DNA from: Streptomyces sp. NRRL S-646
Lineage (GTDB): Bacteria; Actinomycetota; Actinomycetes; Streptomycetales; Streptomycetaceae
Assembly: GCF_000720765.1 (NCBI RefSeq)
Contig: NZ_JODC01000011.1
Location: 124,001-188,000, forward strand
DNA length: 64,000 bases
Direction: 5' to 3'
In this document: positions 16,091 through 25,137 of the stretch, one piece after another
Position numbering within the stretch: the stretch's first letter is position 1
Layout: the number at the start of each line of letters is the position of its first letter
Notes under the pieces: generated by a model
The model's database searches: none
What the model saw: only the letters and a program-made list of their open reading frames with translations
What the model was told of the DNA's origin: nothing
Program-made: the position numbers and the translations under genes

Positions 16091-18763
16091 TCAGGGATTC
16101 TGTCCTCCCTTGGTGAGCAGGACATGCGTGAGGCTTGCTCGGTTCGCCACGCCCAGCTTCCGGTAGATCTGCCTCAGATGGGTCTCCACAGTGCGCACGC
16201 TGAGGAACAGGGCCTCCGCCACCCGTTGGTTCGTCATGCCCTTGCTGACCAGGCGGGCTATCTCCCGCTCCCGGCCCGACAGGAGACCCCAGGGACCCTC
16301 CGGCGCGAGTGACCGGGTCTGGTCCGTGAGTTCGTGGCGGCGGCGCGCGACCGTGTCGGCGAGCTGTGCCGAGCCGCATCGGCCGGCCAGTGCCTCAGCC
16401 CGGTCCAGCCAGTCGGCCACCTCCTGCGTGCGTCCCACGCTCAGCGCGACTTCGGCTGCGTCGAGCAAGGTGCGGCACAGCTCGATGCGTTCCTCACCGG
16501 CGGCGAATCCTTCGACGGCTTGCTGCGCACTGTGCAGGGCGCTGTCGATGTCGCCCCGTACCACGTGGTCCCACATGCGCGCCCGATGCGCGAAGGCCCG
16601 TCGGCCGGGCGACGGGAGCTGCCCGGCACAGGACTCGGCCAGCTCCGCCCAGTGCGCGGTGGCGGCCGAGTCGGACACGGCGGCGGCCGCTCTTGCCAGC
16701 GCGGCGCACCAGCGTGGCTTGCGCCAGCCCGCCACCCGAGGAAGCTCATCGCCCCCGGCGGCGTCCAGCAGCAGCCAGCGGGCCTGCGCCGCATTCGACT
16801 GGTCCGCGTGCAGCGTGAGTTCGGCGTGGAAGCAGCGAACGGAGATGGCCCAGGAGGCCCGCGAGCCGTCCACGCTTTCCAGTGCCCGGGCGGCCGACGC
16901 CTGCCAGGTTTTCTGGTCCCGCCCGCCCTGCCAGAAGAGCGCCTCGGCACGGACCATCGCGATGATCGCCTCCGTCACCGGTGCACCGCCGCCCGCCGTG
17001 ATCGCATCGGCGCGGTCGAGTGTGGCCAGTGCGGCGCGCAGCCGCCCCGAACGCAACTGGGTGTTGGACAGTACCGTGAGGATGTTGGGCTCGATGTAGA
17101 CCTGACCGGTACGCCCGCACAGCGCGGCGGCGCGCTGCAGATGGCGTTCGGCGTCATCGAGCCGTTCCAGCATCCCCTCGGTCATGCCCAGTTGCAGCAG
17201 GGCGTCCAGGTTCGTCGACAGCAGGGAATCGCCGGCCGCGTCCACGAGATCGGCGGCGGCCGTGGCCTGTCGGCGTGCTCTTTCCTGGTCGCCGAGGAAC
17301 AGCGACGCGAGCGCGGCCTGTGCCAGGGCGTGGGACTCACCGGCCCGGTCGCGGTGGCCACGGGCCAGCGCGGCGGCCGTCTCGGCATGGTGGCGGGACG
17401 ACTCGTAGTCCCGCACCGCGTAGGCGTGGTCGGCGAGTTCGACATGCAGGGCGGCAGCGATGGCGCCGTTGTGTTCTGTCATGGCGGCCAGCCCTGCCCG
17501 AGCCATGGCTCCGGCCTCCGTGTGCCTGCCGCGGTGGCGTTCCAGCCGGCTCGAATCGGCGAGTGCGGCCGCTTCGTGCGGGCCGGTGATGGCGGACCGC
17601 AGCGTGTCCAGCAGCGTGCGGACGTCGGCTGCCTTGCCGCTCAGCATCCGGGCCCGGGCAAGCAGGACCTGCGCCTCGTACCCGTGCTCCGCTCCCTCCG
17701 ACAGCAGGGCGGTTGCGGCCTCCAGATGGTCGACAGCCGCAGACGGCGAGTCGAACAGTTCGCTGCGGGCCGCGCTGATGAGGGTGGTGGCGTGGTCCGG
17801 CCGGCTCGGGTCGGCGATCTGGGCGACATGCCGGGCTCGCAGCGTGACGGGTGCGGTGCGCCGTGCCAGTTCGGTATCTGCCCGCCTGTGCATGGCATGT
17901 CGCCGGCTCGGCGGCACCCGCTCGTACACGACCTCGCTCAGGGCGCGGTGACGGATGGCGAGATGAGCAGCGCGCTCGGCCGGCCGCACGAGGTCGAGGT
18001 GGGTCAGCATGTCCAGCGCTTCGAGAGTCGCCGGCAGGCCGAGGTCTGCCACCGCCGCCAGCAACTCCGGCTGGAACGGCCCGTCGAGAACCGCCGCTGC
18101 CCGTACGGCCGTGAGTGCGTCCTCGTCGAGCCCGGCCAGCTCGCCCAGGATCGCTGTCACGGCCTGGTCGTACGCCGGTCCTCGCGTGCCCAGCGCTTTG
18201 AGGTACAGCGGATTGCCCAGGGCGTCGTCGTAGAGGGTGTCCGCGCGCAGAGGATCGCCGAGCAGTTCCGCCGCCTCCTCCCGGGACAGCGGACCGAGCG
18301 GCACAGTGGCGAGGAGACCGGCCGCCACCGCGCGCGCCAGCGACTCGGCGCTCCCGGCCGGCAACTGGCGGGGGCGGTAGCCGAAGAGGCAGAGCGACGG
18401 GCTGGTGACAGTAGACCGCATGACCCGCTCTGCCAGGGCGATCTCTTCCTGGTGCAGAGCGTGCAGGTCGTCCACCACGACCACCAGGGGCGCGTCCGGA
18501 CGAGGCTGCGCGTCGGCGACCGCCTCCACGGGCACGACCGGGATTCCGGCGGCTCGGGCCCGGGTCGCCACAGCGGCCAGGAGGGTGCTCTTTCCGATGC
18601 CGGGCTCACCGGTCACCGCAACGGCCCGCCCGGAACCGGCCCGCACCTCGCTGAGAGCCTTCAGGAGTTCGGCGGTCTCCGCGGTGCGGCCCACGAACGC
18701 AGACGTCGCCTCGGTGGCCCGGCCGGACGCGGACAGACCCCCAAACTGCCGATCATCAGACAT
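16091..18763 (-). CDS. LuxR family regulator with AAA ATPase domain (LAL type)
   Basis: An 890-aa cytosolic regulator. The Walker A motif is GEPGIGKST (residues 52-60) and Walker B is VVVVDDLHAL. A long helical TPR-like sensor region follows, and the C-terminal LuxR helix-turn-helix (LLSGREREIARLVSKGMTNQ then RVAEALFLSVRTVETHLRQIY) occupies the last ~65 residues. LAL proteins hydrolyse ATP on inducer binding and activate transcription, often of secondary metabolism or sugar use; the inducer is unknown. At 890 aa it is within the usual 850-1000 aa range. It stands alone, with 173 bp before the next minus-strand gene downstream and a gene-free 318 bp upstream. Confidence 0.85.
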   Translation of the reverse strand: MSDDRQFGGLSASGRATEATSAFVGRTAETAELLKALSEVRAGSGRAVAVTGEPGIGKSTLLAAVATRARAAGIPVVPVEAVADAQPRPDAPLVVVVDDLHALHQEEIALAERVMRSTVTSPSLCLFGYRPRQLPAGSAESLARAVAAGLLATVPLGPLSREEAAELLGDPLRADTLYDDALGNPLYLKALGTRGPAYDQAVTAILGELAGLDEDALTAVRAAAVLDGPFQPELLAAVADLGLPATLEALDMLTHLDLVRPAERAAHLAIRHRALSEVVYERVPPSRRHAMHRRADTELARRTAPVTLRARHVAQIADPSRPDHATTLISAARSELFDSPSAAVDHLEAATALLSEGAEHGYEAQVLLARARMLSGKAADVRTLLDTLRSAITGPHEAAALADSSRLERHRGRHTEAGAMARAGLAAMTEHNGAIAAALHVELADHAYAVRDYESSRHHAETAAALARGHRDRAGESHALAQAALASLFLGDQERARRQATAAADLVDAAGDSLLSTNLDALLQLGMTEGMLERLDDAERHLQRAAALCGRTGQVYIEPNILTVLSNTQLRSGRLRAALATLDRADAITAGGGAPVTEAIIAMVRAEALFWQGGRDQKTWQASAARALESVDGSRASWAISVRCFHAELTLHADQSNAAQARWLLLDAAGGDELPRVAGWRKPRWCAALARAAAAVSDSAATAHWAELAESCAGQLPSPGRRAFAHRARMWDHVVRGDIDSALHSAQQAVEGFAAGEERIELCRTLLDAAEVALSVGRTQEVADWLDRAEALAGRCGSAQLADTVARRRHELTDQTRSLAPEGPWGLLSGREREIARLVSKGMTNQRVAEALFLSVRTVETHLRQIYRKLGVANRASLTHVLLTKGGQNP

Positions 18764-19081
18764 GACCGCAGCGTAGTCGGGCAAACCGGTAGTTGGGGAT
18801 GGTAGGTGACCAAGCCCGCACCGAAGGTTTGCCACCAAGGTGCCGTGCCGCGACGGTGGTTGCGGGCAGGACCGCGCGGCAGCCCTGGACGACGACCTGG
18901 TCCAGATCTGTGACCGCTGCCCATGGTCCGACGGCCACGCCCCCGTCGGCCGGCACGTATCCAGTCCACTCGGGCCGGGGTGTGAGGCAGGCTGCAGGTT
19001 GCTCCACGCCGGACGCGGGCGCCCGGCGCCGGACCCGGCATGACAAGCTGTGCTCACACTGCCCGAACCCAGGAGGTCACC
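18764..19081. other. 318-bp intergenic region without a convincing gene
   Basis: It separates the divergent LuxR-family gene and the DUF5302 gene. Short open frames exist on both strands, but none has a ribosome binding site or recognisable protein. The GTGG-rich stretch around 18790-18870 could hold the LuxR promoter. No palindrome of the TGACG regulon type is present. An AGGAGG at about 19073 belongs to the DUF5302 gene. Confidence 0.5.
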
Positions 19082-19327
19082 ATGACTGCAGAGTCTCCAC
19101 GGCAAGAAGGTTCGGAGCCGGATGAGGCCGAGAGCCCTGCCCTGGCGCCCGATGAGGACGGCCAGTACGACCTGAAGGGCAAGTTCCGGGAGGCCCTGGC
19201 GCGCAAGCGCAGCAAGCAGGAGGAGGCCGCGGCGGCTCTGTCTGAGAACGCCGACGCGTCGAAGATTCGAGGCGCGCACGGCCCGGCTGCGAGTCAGCGG
19301 TCGTTCCGGCGAAAGAGCGGCGGCTGA
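19082..19327 (+). CDS. DUF5302 family small protein
   Basis: An 81-aa hydrophilic protein, acidic in the first half (EGSEPDEAESPALAPDEDGQ) and basic in the second (KGKFREALARKRSKQEE). It ends with the family signature DASKIRGAHGPAASQRSFRRKSG. These proteins are widespread in Streptomyces and of unknown function; they are probably cytosolic and partly disordered. The ATG at 19082 has AGGAGG 6 nt upstream. It ends 12 bp before a strong hairpin, so it is probably monocistronic. Confidence 0.8.
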   Translation: MTAESPRQEGSEPDEAESPALAPDEDGQYDLKGKFREALARKRSKQEEAAAALSENADASKIRGAHGPAASQRSFRRKSGG

Positions 19328-19339
19328 GTCCGCTCCTCA

Positions 19340-19367
19340 GGCTCCTCCCGCTGCCGCGGGAGGAGCC
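19340..19367 (+). terminator. 12-bp-stem terminator after the DUF5302 gene
   Basis: GGCTCCTCCCGC-TGCC-GCGGGAGGAGCC is a perfect hairpin 12 bp after the stop codon. It separates the DUF5302 transcript from the next plus-strand gene. Confidence 0.85.
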
Positions 19368-19395
19368 GCTTCACACAACAGGAGATCCGGGAACG

Positions 19396-19788
19396 ATGCC
19401 CCGTCGCGCCGAGAGCAAGTACCGAGCCGTCACGGCCTTCCAGCGCAAGCTCAACGCGGTCATGCGCCGCCTTCCGCTCCAGACCCTGCTGGAGACCACG
19501 GGCCGCACCTCCGGCCTGCCCCGCCGCACGCCCCTCGGCGGGCGCCGGGTCGGCGACTCGTTCTGGCTGGTTTCCGAGTTCGGCGAGCGCTCGCAGTACG
19601 TCCGCAACATCAAGGCCGATCCGCGGGTACGGGTCCGCCTCCGCGGCCGCTGGCACACCGGCACGGCCCACCTCCTGCCGGACGACGACACCGCGGCCCG
19701 ACTGCGCGCCCTGCCCCGGCTCAACAGCGCGGCGGTACGGGTGATCGGCGTGGGACAGCTGACGGTGCGGGTGGATCTGGACGGGTGA
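19396..19788 (+). CDS. nitroreductase family deazaflavin (F420)-dependent oxidoreductase
   Basis: A 130-aa split-barrel protein of the Ddn/DUF385 group. It contains LLETTGRTSGLPRRTPLGGRR at about 31-51 and NIKADPRVRVRLRGRWHTGTA at about 75-95, the normal F420-binding framework. Members use F420H2 to reduce quinones or nitro compounds at the membrane face; the substrate here is unknown. It is short for the family (usually about 140-150 aa) but complete. The gene follows a terminator, so it needs its own promoter in the 28-bp gap or receives read-through. Confidence 0.75.
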   Translation: MPRRAESKYRAVTAFQRKLNAVMRRLPLQTLLETTGRTSGLPRRTPLGGRRVGDSFWLVSEFGERSQYVRNIKADPRVRVRLRGRWHTGTAHLLPDDDTAARLRALPRLNSAAVRVIGVGQLTVRVDLDG

Positions 19789-19812
19789 GCCGGAGGCGCC
19801 CGTCGGGCCTGC

Positions 19813-21264
19813 TCACCCCGGCCACACGAGCGCCTGCACCTCGCTGTACGCATGCAGCGCGTACGAGCCGACGTCCCGCCCGACCCCGCTCTTCCTGAAG
19901 CCCCCGAACGGCGCCTCCATGTTGCGGCCGACGGTGTTGATCCCCACCCCGCCCGCCCGCAGCTGCCGGGCCACGCGGAAAGCGCGGGCGACATCCCCGG
20001 ACCACACGTAGTCGATGAGCCCGTAGTCGCTGTCGTTGGCGAGGGCGATGCCTTCTTCCTCCTCGTCGAAGGGGATCACCGACACGACCGGGCCGAAGAT
20101 CTCCTCCCGGGCCACGCGCATGTCGTTGGTGCAGTCGGCGAGGAGGGTGGGAGCGACGTAGAAGCCGCGGTCGGTCGCCGGGCGTTCACCGCCCGCCGCC
20201 ACCACCGCGCCCTCCTTGCGGCCCAGTTCGACGTACGACTCCACGCGGTCCCGGTGGGCCGCGGAGATCACCGGGCCGACGATCGTGCCCGGCTCCCTCG
20301 GATCGCCGACCTTCAACCGGCCCGCGTACGAAGCCAGTTGCTCGACCAGGCGGTCGTACACGCCCCGCTGTGCCAGCACCCGCGTAGGTGCCGTGCAGAT
20401 CTGGCCGCTGTAGAAGGAGAAGGTGGTGCCGATCCCCGCCACCGCCGAGCCGAGGTCCGCGTCGTCGAGGACGACCGCGGCGCCCTTCCCGCCCAGCTCC
20501 AGGAGCTGCCGCTTCAGGGACCGCCCGCAGACCTCGCCGATGCGCTGCCCGACCGCCGTGGAACCGGTGAAGCTCACCATGTCTACGTCGGCCGAATCCA
20601 CCGCCGCCTCGCCGACCTCCACCGCCCGCCCGGAGACCACGTTCACCACACCCGCCGGGGCTCCTGCCGCCTCCAGCGCCTCCGCCATGCGGTAGACCGA
20701 CAGGGGATCCTGCGGGGCCGGCTTCACCACCACCGTGTTGCCCATGGCGAGGGCGGGGGCGATCTTGCCGGCCGGGTTGGCCCACGGGTTGTTGTACGAC
20801 GTGATGCAGGTGACCACGCCGACCGGCTGGCGGACGGCCAGCGCGCCCATCACGCCCGCCCTCCCCATCGGGCCCGCCTCGTTGATCTGCGGCGGGATCG
20901 GCCACTCGGCGGGCTCCACGCGCGCGTACCGCCGGAATCGGGCCCCCCCGACCCCGACCTGCATCGCCCGCGCCGTCCCCGTGGTCGCACCGGTCTCCGC
21001 CTGCGCCAGCTCGGCGTACGGCACGAACCGGCTCGCGATGATGTCAGCCGCGCGGCCGAGCACCGCCGCCCGTTCCTCGGGCGGGGTCCTCGACCACGGC
21101 CCGAAGGCCTCGCGGGCCGCGGCACACGCCGCGTGCACCTGATCCCGCGAGGCCTCCGGAGCCCACCCGATGGTCTCCTCGGTCGCCGGGTCGACGACCG
21201 CGTAGTGGCCGCCGTCCGGCTCGATCCAGCGGCCCCCGACGAAGAGCCGCTGCTCAGCGTTCAA
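19813..21264 (-). CDS. aldehyde dehydrogenase family protein
   Basis: A 483-aa NAD(P)-dependent aldehyde dehydrogenase. It has the cofactor motif GSTAVG (234-239), the general base Glu256 in LLELGGKG and the nucleophile Cys290 in SGQICTAPTR. It should oxidise an aldehyde intermediate to an acid in the cytosol. The best start is TTG 21264, which overlaps the TGA of the upstream amidohydrolase (TTGA), so translation is coupled; no in-frame ATG or GTG lies nearby. It is the last gene of the LLM-amidohydrolase-ALDH set, whose first gene carries two regulon operators. Confidence 0.9.
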   Translation of the reverse strand: MNAEQRLFVGGRWIEPDGGHYAVVDPATEETIGWAPEASRDQVHAACAAAREAFGPWSRTPPEERAAVLGRAADIIASRFVPYAELAQAETGATTGTARAMQVGVGGARFRRYARVEPAEWPIPPQINEAGPMGRAGVMGALAVRQPVGVVTCITSYNNPWANPAGKIAPALAMGNTVVVKPAPQDPLSVYRMAEALEAAGAPAGVVNVVSGRAVEVGEAAVDSADVDMVSFTGSTAVGQRIGEVCGRSLKRQLLELGGKGAAVVLDDADLGSAVAGIGTTFSFYSGQICTAPTRVLAQRGVYDRLVEQLASYAGRLKVGDPREPGTIVGPVISAAHRDRVESYVELGRKEGAVVAAGGERPATDRGFYVAPTLLADCTNDMRVAREEIFGPVVSVIPFDEEEEGIALANDSDYGLIDYVWSGDVARAFRVARQLRAGGVGINTVGRNMEAPFGGFRKSGVGRDVGSYALHAYSEVQALVWPG

Positions 21265-22991
21265 CGGGTGCTCACCGTCCTCGTGTCCCGCCCGGACCGC
21301 AGCACGCGCCCCGGCACGGCGCCGCTCACCACGTCGTCCCGGATCGCCTCGACCCCGTTGACCCACACGGCCCGCACCCCGATCGCCTTGGCGTCCAGCC
21401 GCGGACTGTCACCCGGCAGGTCGTGCAGCAGGGTGGCCGTACCCGCGTCGATCCGCTCCGGGTCGAAGAGGACCAGATCCGCATGGAAGCCCTCCTCCAC
21501 CCGGCCCCGCTCACGCAGCCCGAAGAGCCGGGCCGGGTCGTCGGTCAGCATCTTCACCGCCTGCTCCAGACCCACCAGCTTCCGCCGGCGCAGACAGTCG
21601 CCCAGGAAACGGGTGGTGTACGGGGCTCCGCACATGCGGTCCAGGTGCGCACCGGCGTCGGATCCGCCGAGCAGCACGTCCTCGTGCTGCCAGGTCTCGG
21701 CGCGCAGCGCCCAGGACGCTGGGTCGTTGTCGGTGGGCATGGGCCACAGGACCGTACGCAGTTCGTCGGCCGCGCAGATCTCGACGAGGCACTGGAACGG
21801 GTCCTGCCCCCGCTCCTCCGCGATCTCCTCGACGACCCTGCCCGTCAGCCCCTCGTTCGCCTTGCTGTACGTGTCCCCGATGACGTACCGCCCGAAGTTC
21901 GTGAGCCGCCGGAAGACGCCGGCCTCCTTGGACGTGGCGTGCTCCAGCATCTCCGCGCGTACGTCAGGGTCGCGCAACCGGGCGAGCCGCTCCGGGACCG
22001 GCAGCCCGAGGACCGGACCCCAGCCCGGTATCAGGTTCAGCGCACAGAAAGTGCCCAGGGACATGTTCATCGGCGTCAGGATCGGCATGGTCAGCGCGAC
22101 CACCCGGCCGCCCGCCTTCCGTGCCTGCTCACTCGCGTACAGCTGCCGGGGCACACGTTCGGGTACGGAGGCGTCGATGGTCAGGACGTTCCAGTTCAGG
22201 GGACGTCCTGCGACCGCGCTCATCTCCGCGAACAGGTCGATCTCGGCGTCACTGAACTGGTCCAGGCAGCCGGCGACGATCGCCTCGATCTGCGTGCCCT
22301 CGTGCTCGCCGACGGCGCGCGAGAGCGCCAGCAGCTCCGCCGGCTGAGCATGCCGGGAGGCGACCGGCTTCCCGTCGCCGTCGGAGTGGGTGGATGACTG
22401 GGTGGTGGAGAAACCCCAGGCCCCGGCGTCCATGGCCGCGTGCAGCAACCCCACGATCTCCGCCAGCTGCTCCTCACTGGGCTGCCCACCCACCGCATCC
22501 GGCCCCATCACATACCGGCGCAGGGCACAGTGCCCGACCATGAACCCCGCGTTGACCGCGATACGTCCCTCAAGGGCGTCCAGGTAGTCGCCGAAGGAGT
22601 GCCAGCTCCAGGGCGCCCCCTCCTCCAGCGCGACCAGCGACATGCCCTCGACCTTGGACATCATGCGGCGCGTGTAGTCGGCGTCCTCGGGCCGGGACGG
22701 ATTCAAAGGCGCGAGCGTGAACCCACAGTTCCCGGCCGCGACGGTCGTCACCCCATGGTTCAGCGAGGGCGTCGCGTAGGGATCCCAGAACAACTGGGCG
22801 TCGTAGTGCGTGTGCGGGTCGACGAACCCGGGGGCGAGGACGAGCCCGGAAGCGTCCTCGCTGGTCCGGGCCTCCTCGGTGACGATACCGATGACGGCGA
22901 TACGACCGTCTCGTATGCCTACGTCGGCGGTGTACGCGGGCGCACCCGTGCCGTCGACGACGGTCGCGCCTTTGATGAGGTGATCAAGCAT
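21261..22991 (-). CDS. amidohydrolase family protein, N-acyl-D-amino-acid deacylase type
   Basis: A 576-aa metal-dependent TIM-barrel hydrolase. It has the HxH metal motif in PGFVDPHTHYDAQ (His60, His62), a GNCGFTLAPL segment and the conserved GSDAGAHLDRMCG near the C-terminal third. It resembles D-aminoacylases and related hydrolases that open amide or cyclic imide bonds. In this regulon a ring or ester/amide substrate seems more likely than an amino acid, but that is inference. It starts at ATG 22991 behind GGAGG and is coupled to the aldehyde dehydrogenase by a TTGA overlap. A repeated hairpin element separates it from the LLM gene upstream. Confidence 0.85.
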   Translation of the reverse strand: MLDHLIKGATVVDGTGAPAYTADVGIRDGRIAVIGIVTEEARTSEDASGLVLAPGFVDPHTHYDAQLFWDPYATPSLNHGVTTVAAGNCGFTLAPLNPSRPEDADYTRRMMSKVEGMSLVALEEGAPWSWHSFGDYLDALEGRIAVNAGFMVGHCALRRYVMGPDAVGGQPSEEQLAEIVGLLHAAMDAGAWGFSTTQSSTHSDGDGKPVASRHAQPAELLALSRAVGEHEGTQIEAIVAGCLDQFSDAEIDLFAEMSAVAGRPLNWNVLTIDASVPERVPRQLYASEQARKAGGRVVALTMPILTPMNMSLGTFCALNLIPGWGPVLGLPVPERLARLRDPDVRAEMLEHATSKEAGVFRRLTNFGRYVIGDTYSKANEGLTGRVVEEIAEERGQDPFQCLVEICAADELRTVLWPMPTDNDPASWALRAETWQHEDVLLGGSDAGAHLDRMCGAPYTTRFLGDCLRRRKLVGLEQAVKMLTDDPARLFGLRERGRVEEGFHADLVLFDPERIDAGTATLLHDLPGDSPRLDAKAIGVRAVWVNGVEAIRDDVVSGAVPGRVLRSGRDTRTVSTR

Positions 22992-23022
22992 GGAGCCTCC
23001 TTCTCAACTCCGGCGAGGGTGA

Positions 23023-23113
23023 CGCGCCCCAAGGGGCGCGGGGCTGTGTTGAATTTGCGGCTACCGCCGCGCGGGCGCGACAAGCCACAACGCACCCGCA
23101 CCCCGCAACGGCG
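23023..23113. repeat. Streptomyces interspersed palindromic element
   Basis: It begins with CGCGCCCC-AA-GGGGCGCG (23023-23040) followed by a GC-rich tract, ggctaccgccgcgcgggcgcga, and an ACCCGCACCCCGC end. I recognise this layout (a ggggcgcgggg core, then a cgacaagcc block) as a high-copy intergenic repeat of Streptomyces genomes. It lies inside the operon between the LLM and amidohydrolase genes and may attenuate or process the transcript. Confidence 0.6.
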
Positions 23114-23114
23114 A

Positions 23115-24233
23115 TCAAGCAGCAGCCCGGAACCGGGACGTCCGATGAACAGGATCCGTGTCGATCTTCGGAATCACGTGCTCCCCGATCAGCCGAATCG
23201 TCTGCAGCGTCTCCTCCTTCGGCACCCCCACCGGCAGCCCGAAGCTCAGCTGGTCCGCCCCGGCCTGCTCCCACCGCTTGCACTGTGTGAGCACCTCGTC
23301 CGGATCCCCGCAGATCAGCAGCTCCTCCTCGATCAGCACCTCCACGAACTCGGGCGTGTACTCCGGCAGCGTCTCCGGCCACACGGGGAAGCCCTCCGGC
23401 CGCGGGAAGGTGTCGTGGTACCGGAACACCAGCGACGGCAGGTAGTGCAGCCCGCCGTTGGTGGCGATCCGTATCGCCTCGTCGTGTGTGGGCGCGCAGA
23501 TGGCGGTCGTCGTGACCATCACGTTGTCGTTGACGAAGTCCCCGACCGGCTCCGCGTTCACGATCGCCGTCTTGTACTGCTCCAGCACCCACTCCATGTC
23601 GGAGACCTTCTGGATGCTGAACCCGAGCACACCGAGGCCCTTACGAGCGGCCATGGCATACGAGGGCGGAGACCCGGCGGCGTACCACATCGCCGGATGC
23701 GACTTCCCGTACGGCTTGGGCAGGACCTTGCGCGGCGGGAGCTGCCAGTGCTTGCCCTGGAAGCCGGCGTACTCGTCCTGGAGCCACATCTTCGGGAACT
23801 CGGCGATCGTCTCCTCCCAGATCTCCTTGGTGTAGTTCATGTCGGTCACACCCGGAATGAACCCGAGGATCTCGTGCGAACCGGCGCCCCGCCCGCTGCC
23901 GAACTCGAAGCGGTTGCCGGTGAGATGGTCGAGCATGGCGACCTTCTCGGCGACCTTCACCGGGTGGTTGACCTGGGCGAGCGGGTTGAAGATTCCCGAG
24001 CCGAGATGGATCCGGTCCGTCGCGTGCGCCAGGTACCCCAGGAACACATCGTTGGCGGAGAGGTGTGAGTACTCCTCCAGGAAGTGGTGCTCGGACGCCC
24101 AGGCGTACTTGAAGCCCGACTTGTCCGCCTGGATGACGTACTCGGTCTCCTCCATCAGTGCCTTGTGCTCGGCGAGCGGGTCGGTCTCGGCGCGCTTGCC
24201 CACGTATCCCTGTACAAAGAGCCCGAATTCCAA
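23115..24233 (-). CDS. LLM class flavin-dependent oxidoreductase
   Basis: A 372-aa luciferase-like monooxygenase that opens MEFGLFVQGYVGKR and carries a long FMN-type core (NPLAQVNHPVKVAEKVAMLDHLTGNRFEFGSGRG). Homologues oxidise long-chain or cyclic substrates using reduced flavin from a partner reductase; a flavin reductase gene at 58837 carries the same operator. The start is a TTG at 24233; no better ATG or GTG is in frame. Two regulon operators lie 23 and 85 bp upstream. It heads the set LLM, amidohydrolase, aldehyde dehydrogenase. Confidence 0.85.
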   Translation of the reverse strand: MEFGLFVQGYVGKRAETDPLAEHKALMEETEYVIQADKSGFKYAWASEHHFLEEYSHLSANDVFLGYLAHATDRIHLGSGIFNPLAQVNHPVKVAEKVAMLDHLTGNRFEFGSGRGAGSHEILGFIPGVTDMNYTKEIWEETIAEFPKMWLQDEYAGFQGKHWQLPPRKVLPKPYGKSHPAMWYAAGSPPSYAMAARKGLGVLGFSIQKVSDMEWVLEQYKTAIVNAEPVGDFVNDNVMVTTTAICAPTHDEAIRIATNGGLHYLPSLVFRYHDTFPRPEGFPVWPETLPEYTPEFVEVLIEEELLICGDPDEVLTQCKRWEQAGADQLSFGLPVGVPKEETLQTIRLIGEHVIPKIDTDPVHRTSRFRAAA

Positions 24234-24255
24234 GGCGGGTCACCATCCCTACGTT

Positions 24256-24272
24256 CCTGACGCACCGTCAGA
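24256..24272. promoter_or_regulatory. 17-bp regulon operator, copy 2
   Basis: CCTGACG-CAC-CGTCAGA has one mismatch in the outermost base. It lies 23 bp before the TTG of the LLM gene at 24233. Confidence 0.8.
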
Positions 24273-24317
24273 TTCTCTGCCGCCCGACTGTTGCACCGCC
24301 CGCATGCACCGTCAATA

Positions 24318-24334
24318 GCTGACGGCCAGTCAGA
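24318..24334. promoter_or_regulatory. 17-bp regulon operator, copy 3 (weaker)
   Basis: GCTGACG-GCC-AGTCAGA keeps CTGAC/GTCAG arms but is imperfect at two positions. It is 62 bp (centre to centre) upstream of copy 2 and may give cooperative binding or looping ahead of the LLM gene. Confidence 0.6.
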
Positions 24335-24355
24335 TGCACCGGCTGGGGTGACCGG

Positions 24356-25126
24356 TCAGAAGACCGACACCCCCGCGAGCCAGCCCCCGTCGATCACGAA
24401 CGGCTGCCCCGTGATGTAGGAGGAGTCGTCGGAGGTCAGGAACAGGGCCAGTCGCGCGACCTCCTCCGGCCTCCCGATCCTGCCGAGCGGCACGAGCTTG
24501 CGGTACAGCTCGTCCAGGGCCCGGCCCGTCTCCTCCGCGTCCGCCGCCGGGTCCAGCTGGGCCGGGTTGGACATGGCGGTGTCGATGGCGCCGGGGCACA
24601 TGGCGTTGACGCGGATGCGCCGGTCGGCGAGTTCCAGGGCTGCGACGCGGGTGAGGCCGAGGATGGCGTGCTTGGTGGCGGCGTACGTCCCGACGGCCGC
24701 CATGCCGGTCACGGCCGTGTAGGAGGCGGTGTTGACGATGGTGCCGCCGTCCTCCATCACCGGTGCGACGGTCTTGATGCCGAGGAAGCAGCCGACCTGG
24801 TTGACCTGGACGACCTGCATGAACTCGTCGAGGGGTGTGTCGAGGAGGGAGTTGAAGCGCAGGATGCCGGCGTTGTTGACCAGGCCGTCTATCCGCCCGA
24901 GGGAGTTCTTCACGGCGCTCACGGCCGACCGCCACTGGTCCTCCTGGCTCACGTCCAGGTGGACGTAGCGCGCGCCCAGTTCCTTCGCGAGGGCGCTGCC
25001 CTGGTCGTCGAGGACGTCGGCGATCACGACCTCGGCCCCCTCCGCTCCGAACAGGCGGGCCTCCTGCTCCCCCTGTCCGCGCGCCGCCCCGGTGACGATC
25101 ACGACGCGTCCGTCCAGCTTGCCCAT
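24356..25126 (-). CDS. SDR family oxidoreductase, 3-alpha/20-beta-hydroxysteroid dehydrogenase-like
   Basis: A 256-aa classical SDR with TGAARGQG at 12-19, NNAG at 84-87, Ser135, Tyr148 and Lys152 (TYAATKHAILG). The sequence MGKLDGRVVIVTGAARGQGEQEARLFGAEGA resembles the hydroxysteroid and glucose-dehydrogenase branch. It should interconvert a secondary alcohol and a ketone with NAD(H). The ATG at 25126 has GAGGAG upstream. It follows the LLM gene by 11 bp and closes the amidohydrolase-LLM-SDR operon. The steroid-like label is only a sequence-branch resemblance. Confidence 0.85.
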   Translation of the reverse strand: MGKLDGRVVIVTGAARGQGEQEARLFGAEGAEVVIADVLDDQGSALAKELGARYVHLDVSQEDQWRSAVSAVKNSLGRIDGLVNNAGILRFNSLLDTPLDEFMQVVQVNQVGCFLGIKTVAPVMEDGGTIVNTASYTAVTGMAAVGTYAATKHAILGLTRVAALELADRRIRVNAMCPGAIDTAMSNPAQLDPAADAEETGRALDELYRKLVPLGRIGRPEEVARLALFLTSDDSSYITGQPFVIDGGWLAGVSVF

Positions 25127-25137
25127 GCCATGACTCC

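Noticed and set aside
18840..19043. Possible small plus-strand gene in the 318-bp gap
   Set aside because: It has no ribosome binding site, no known family and no codon bias.
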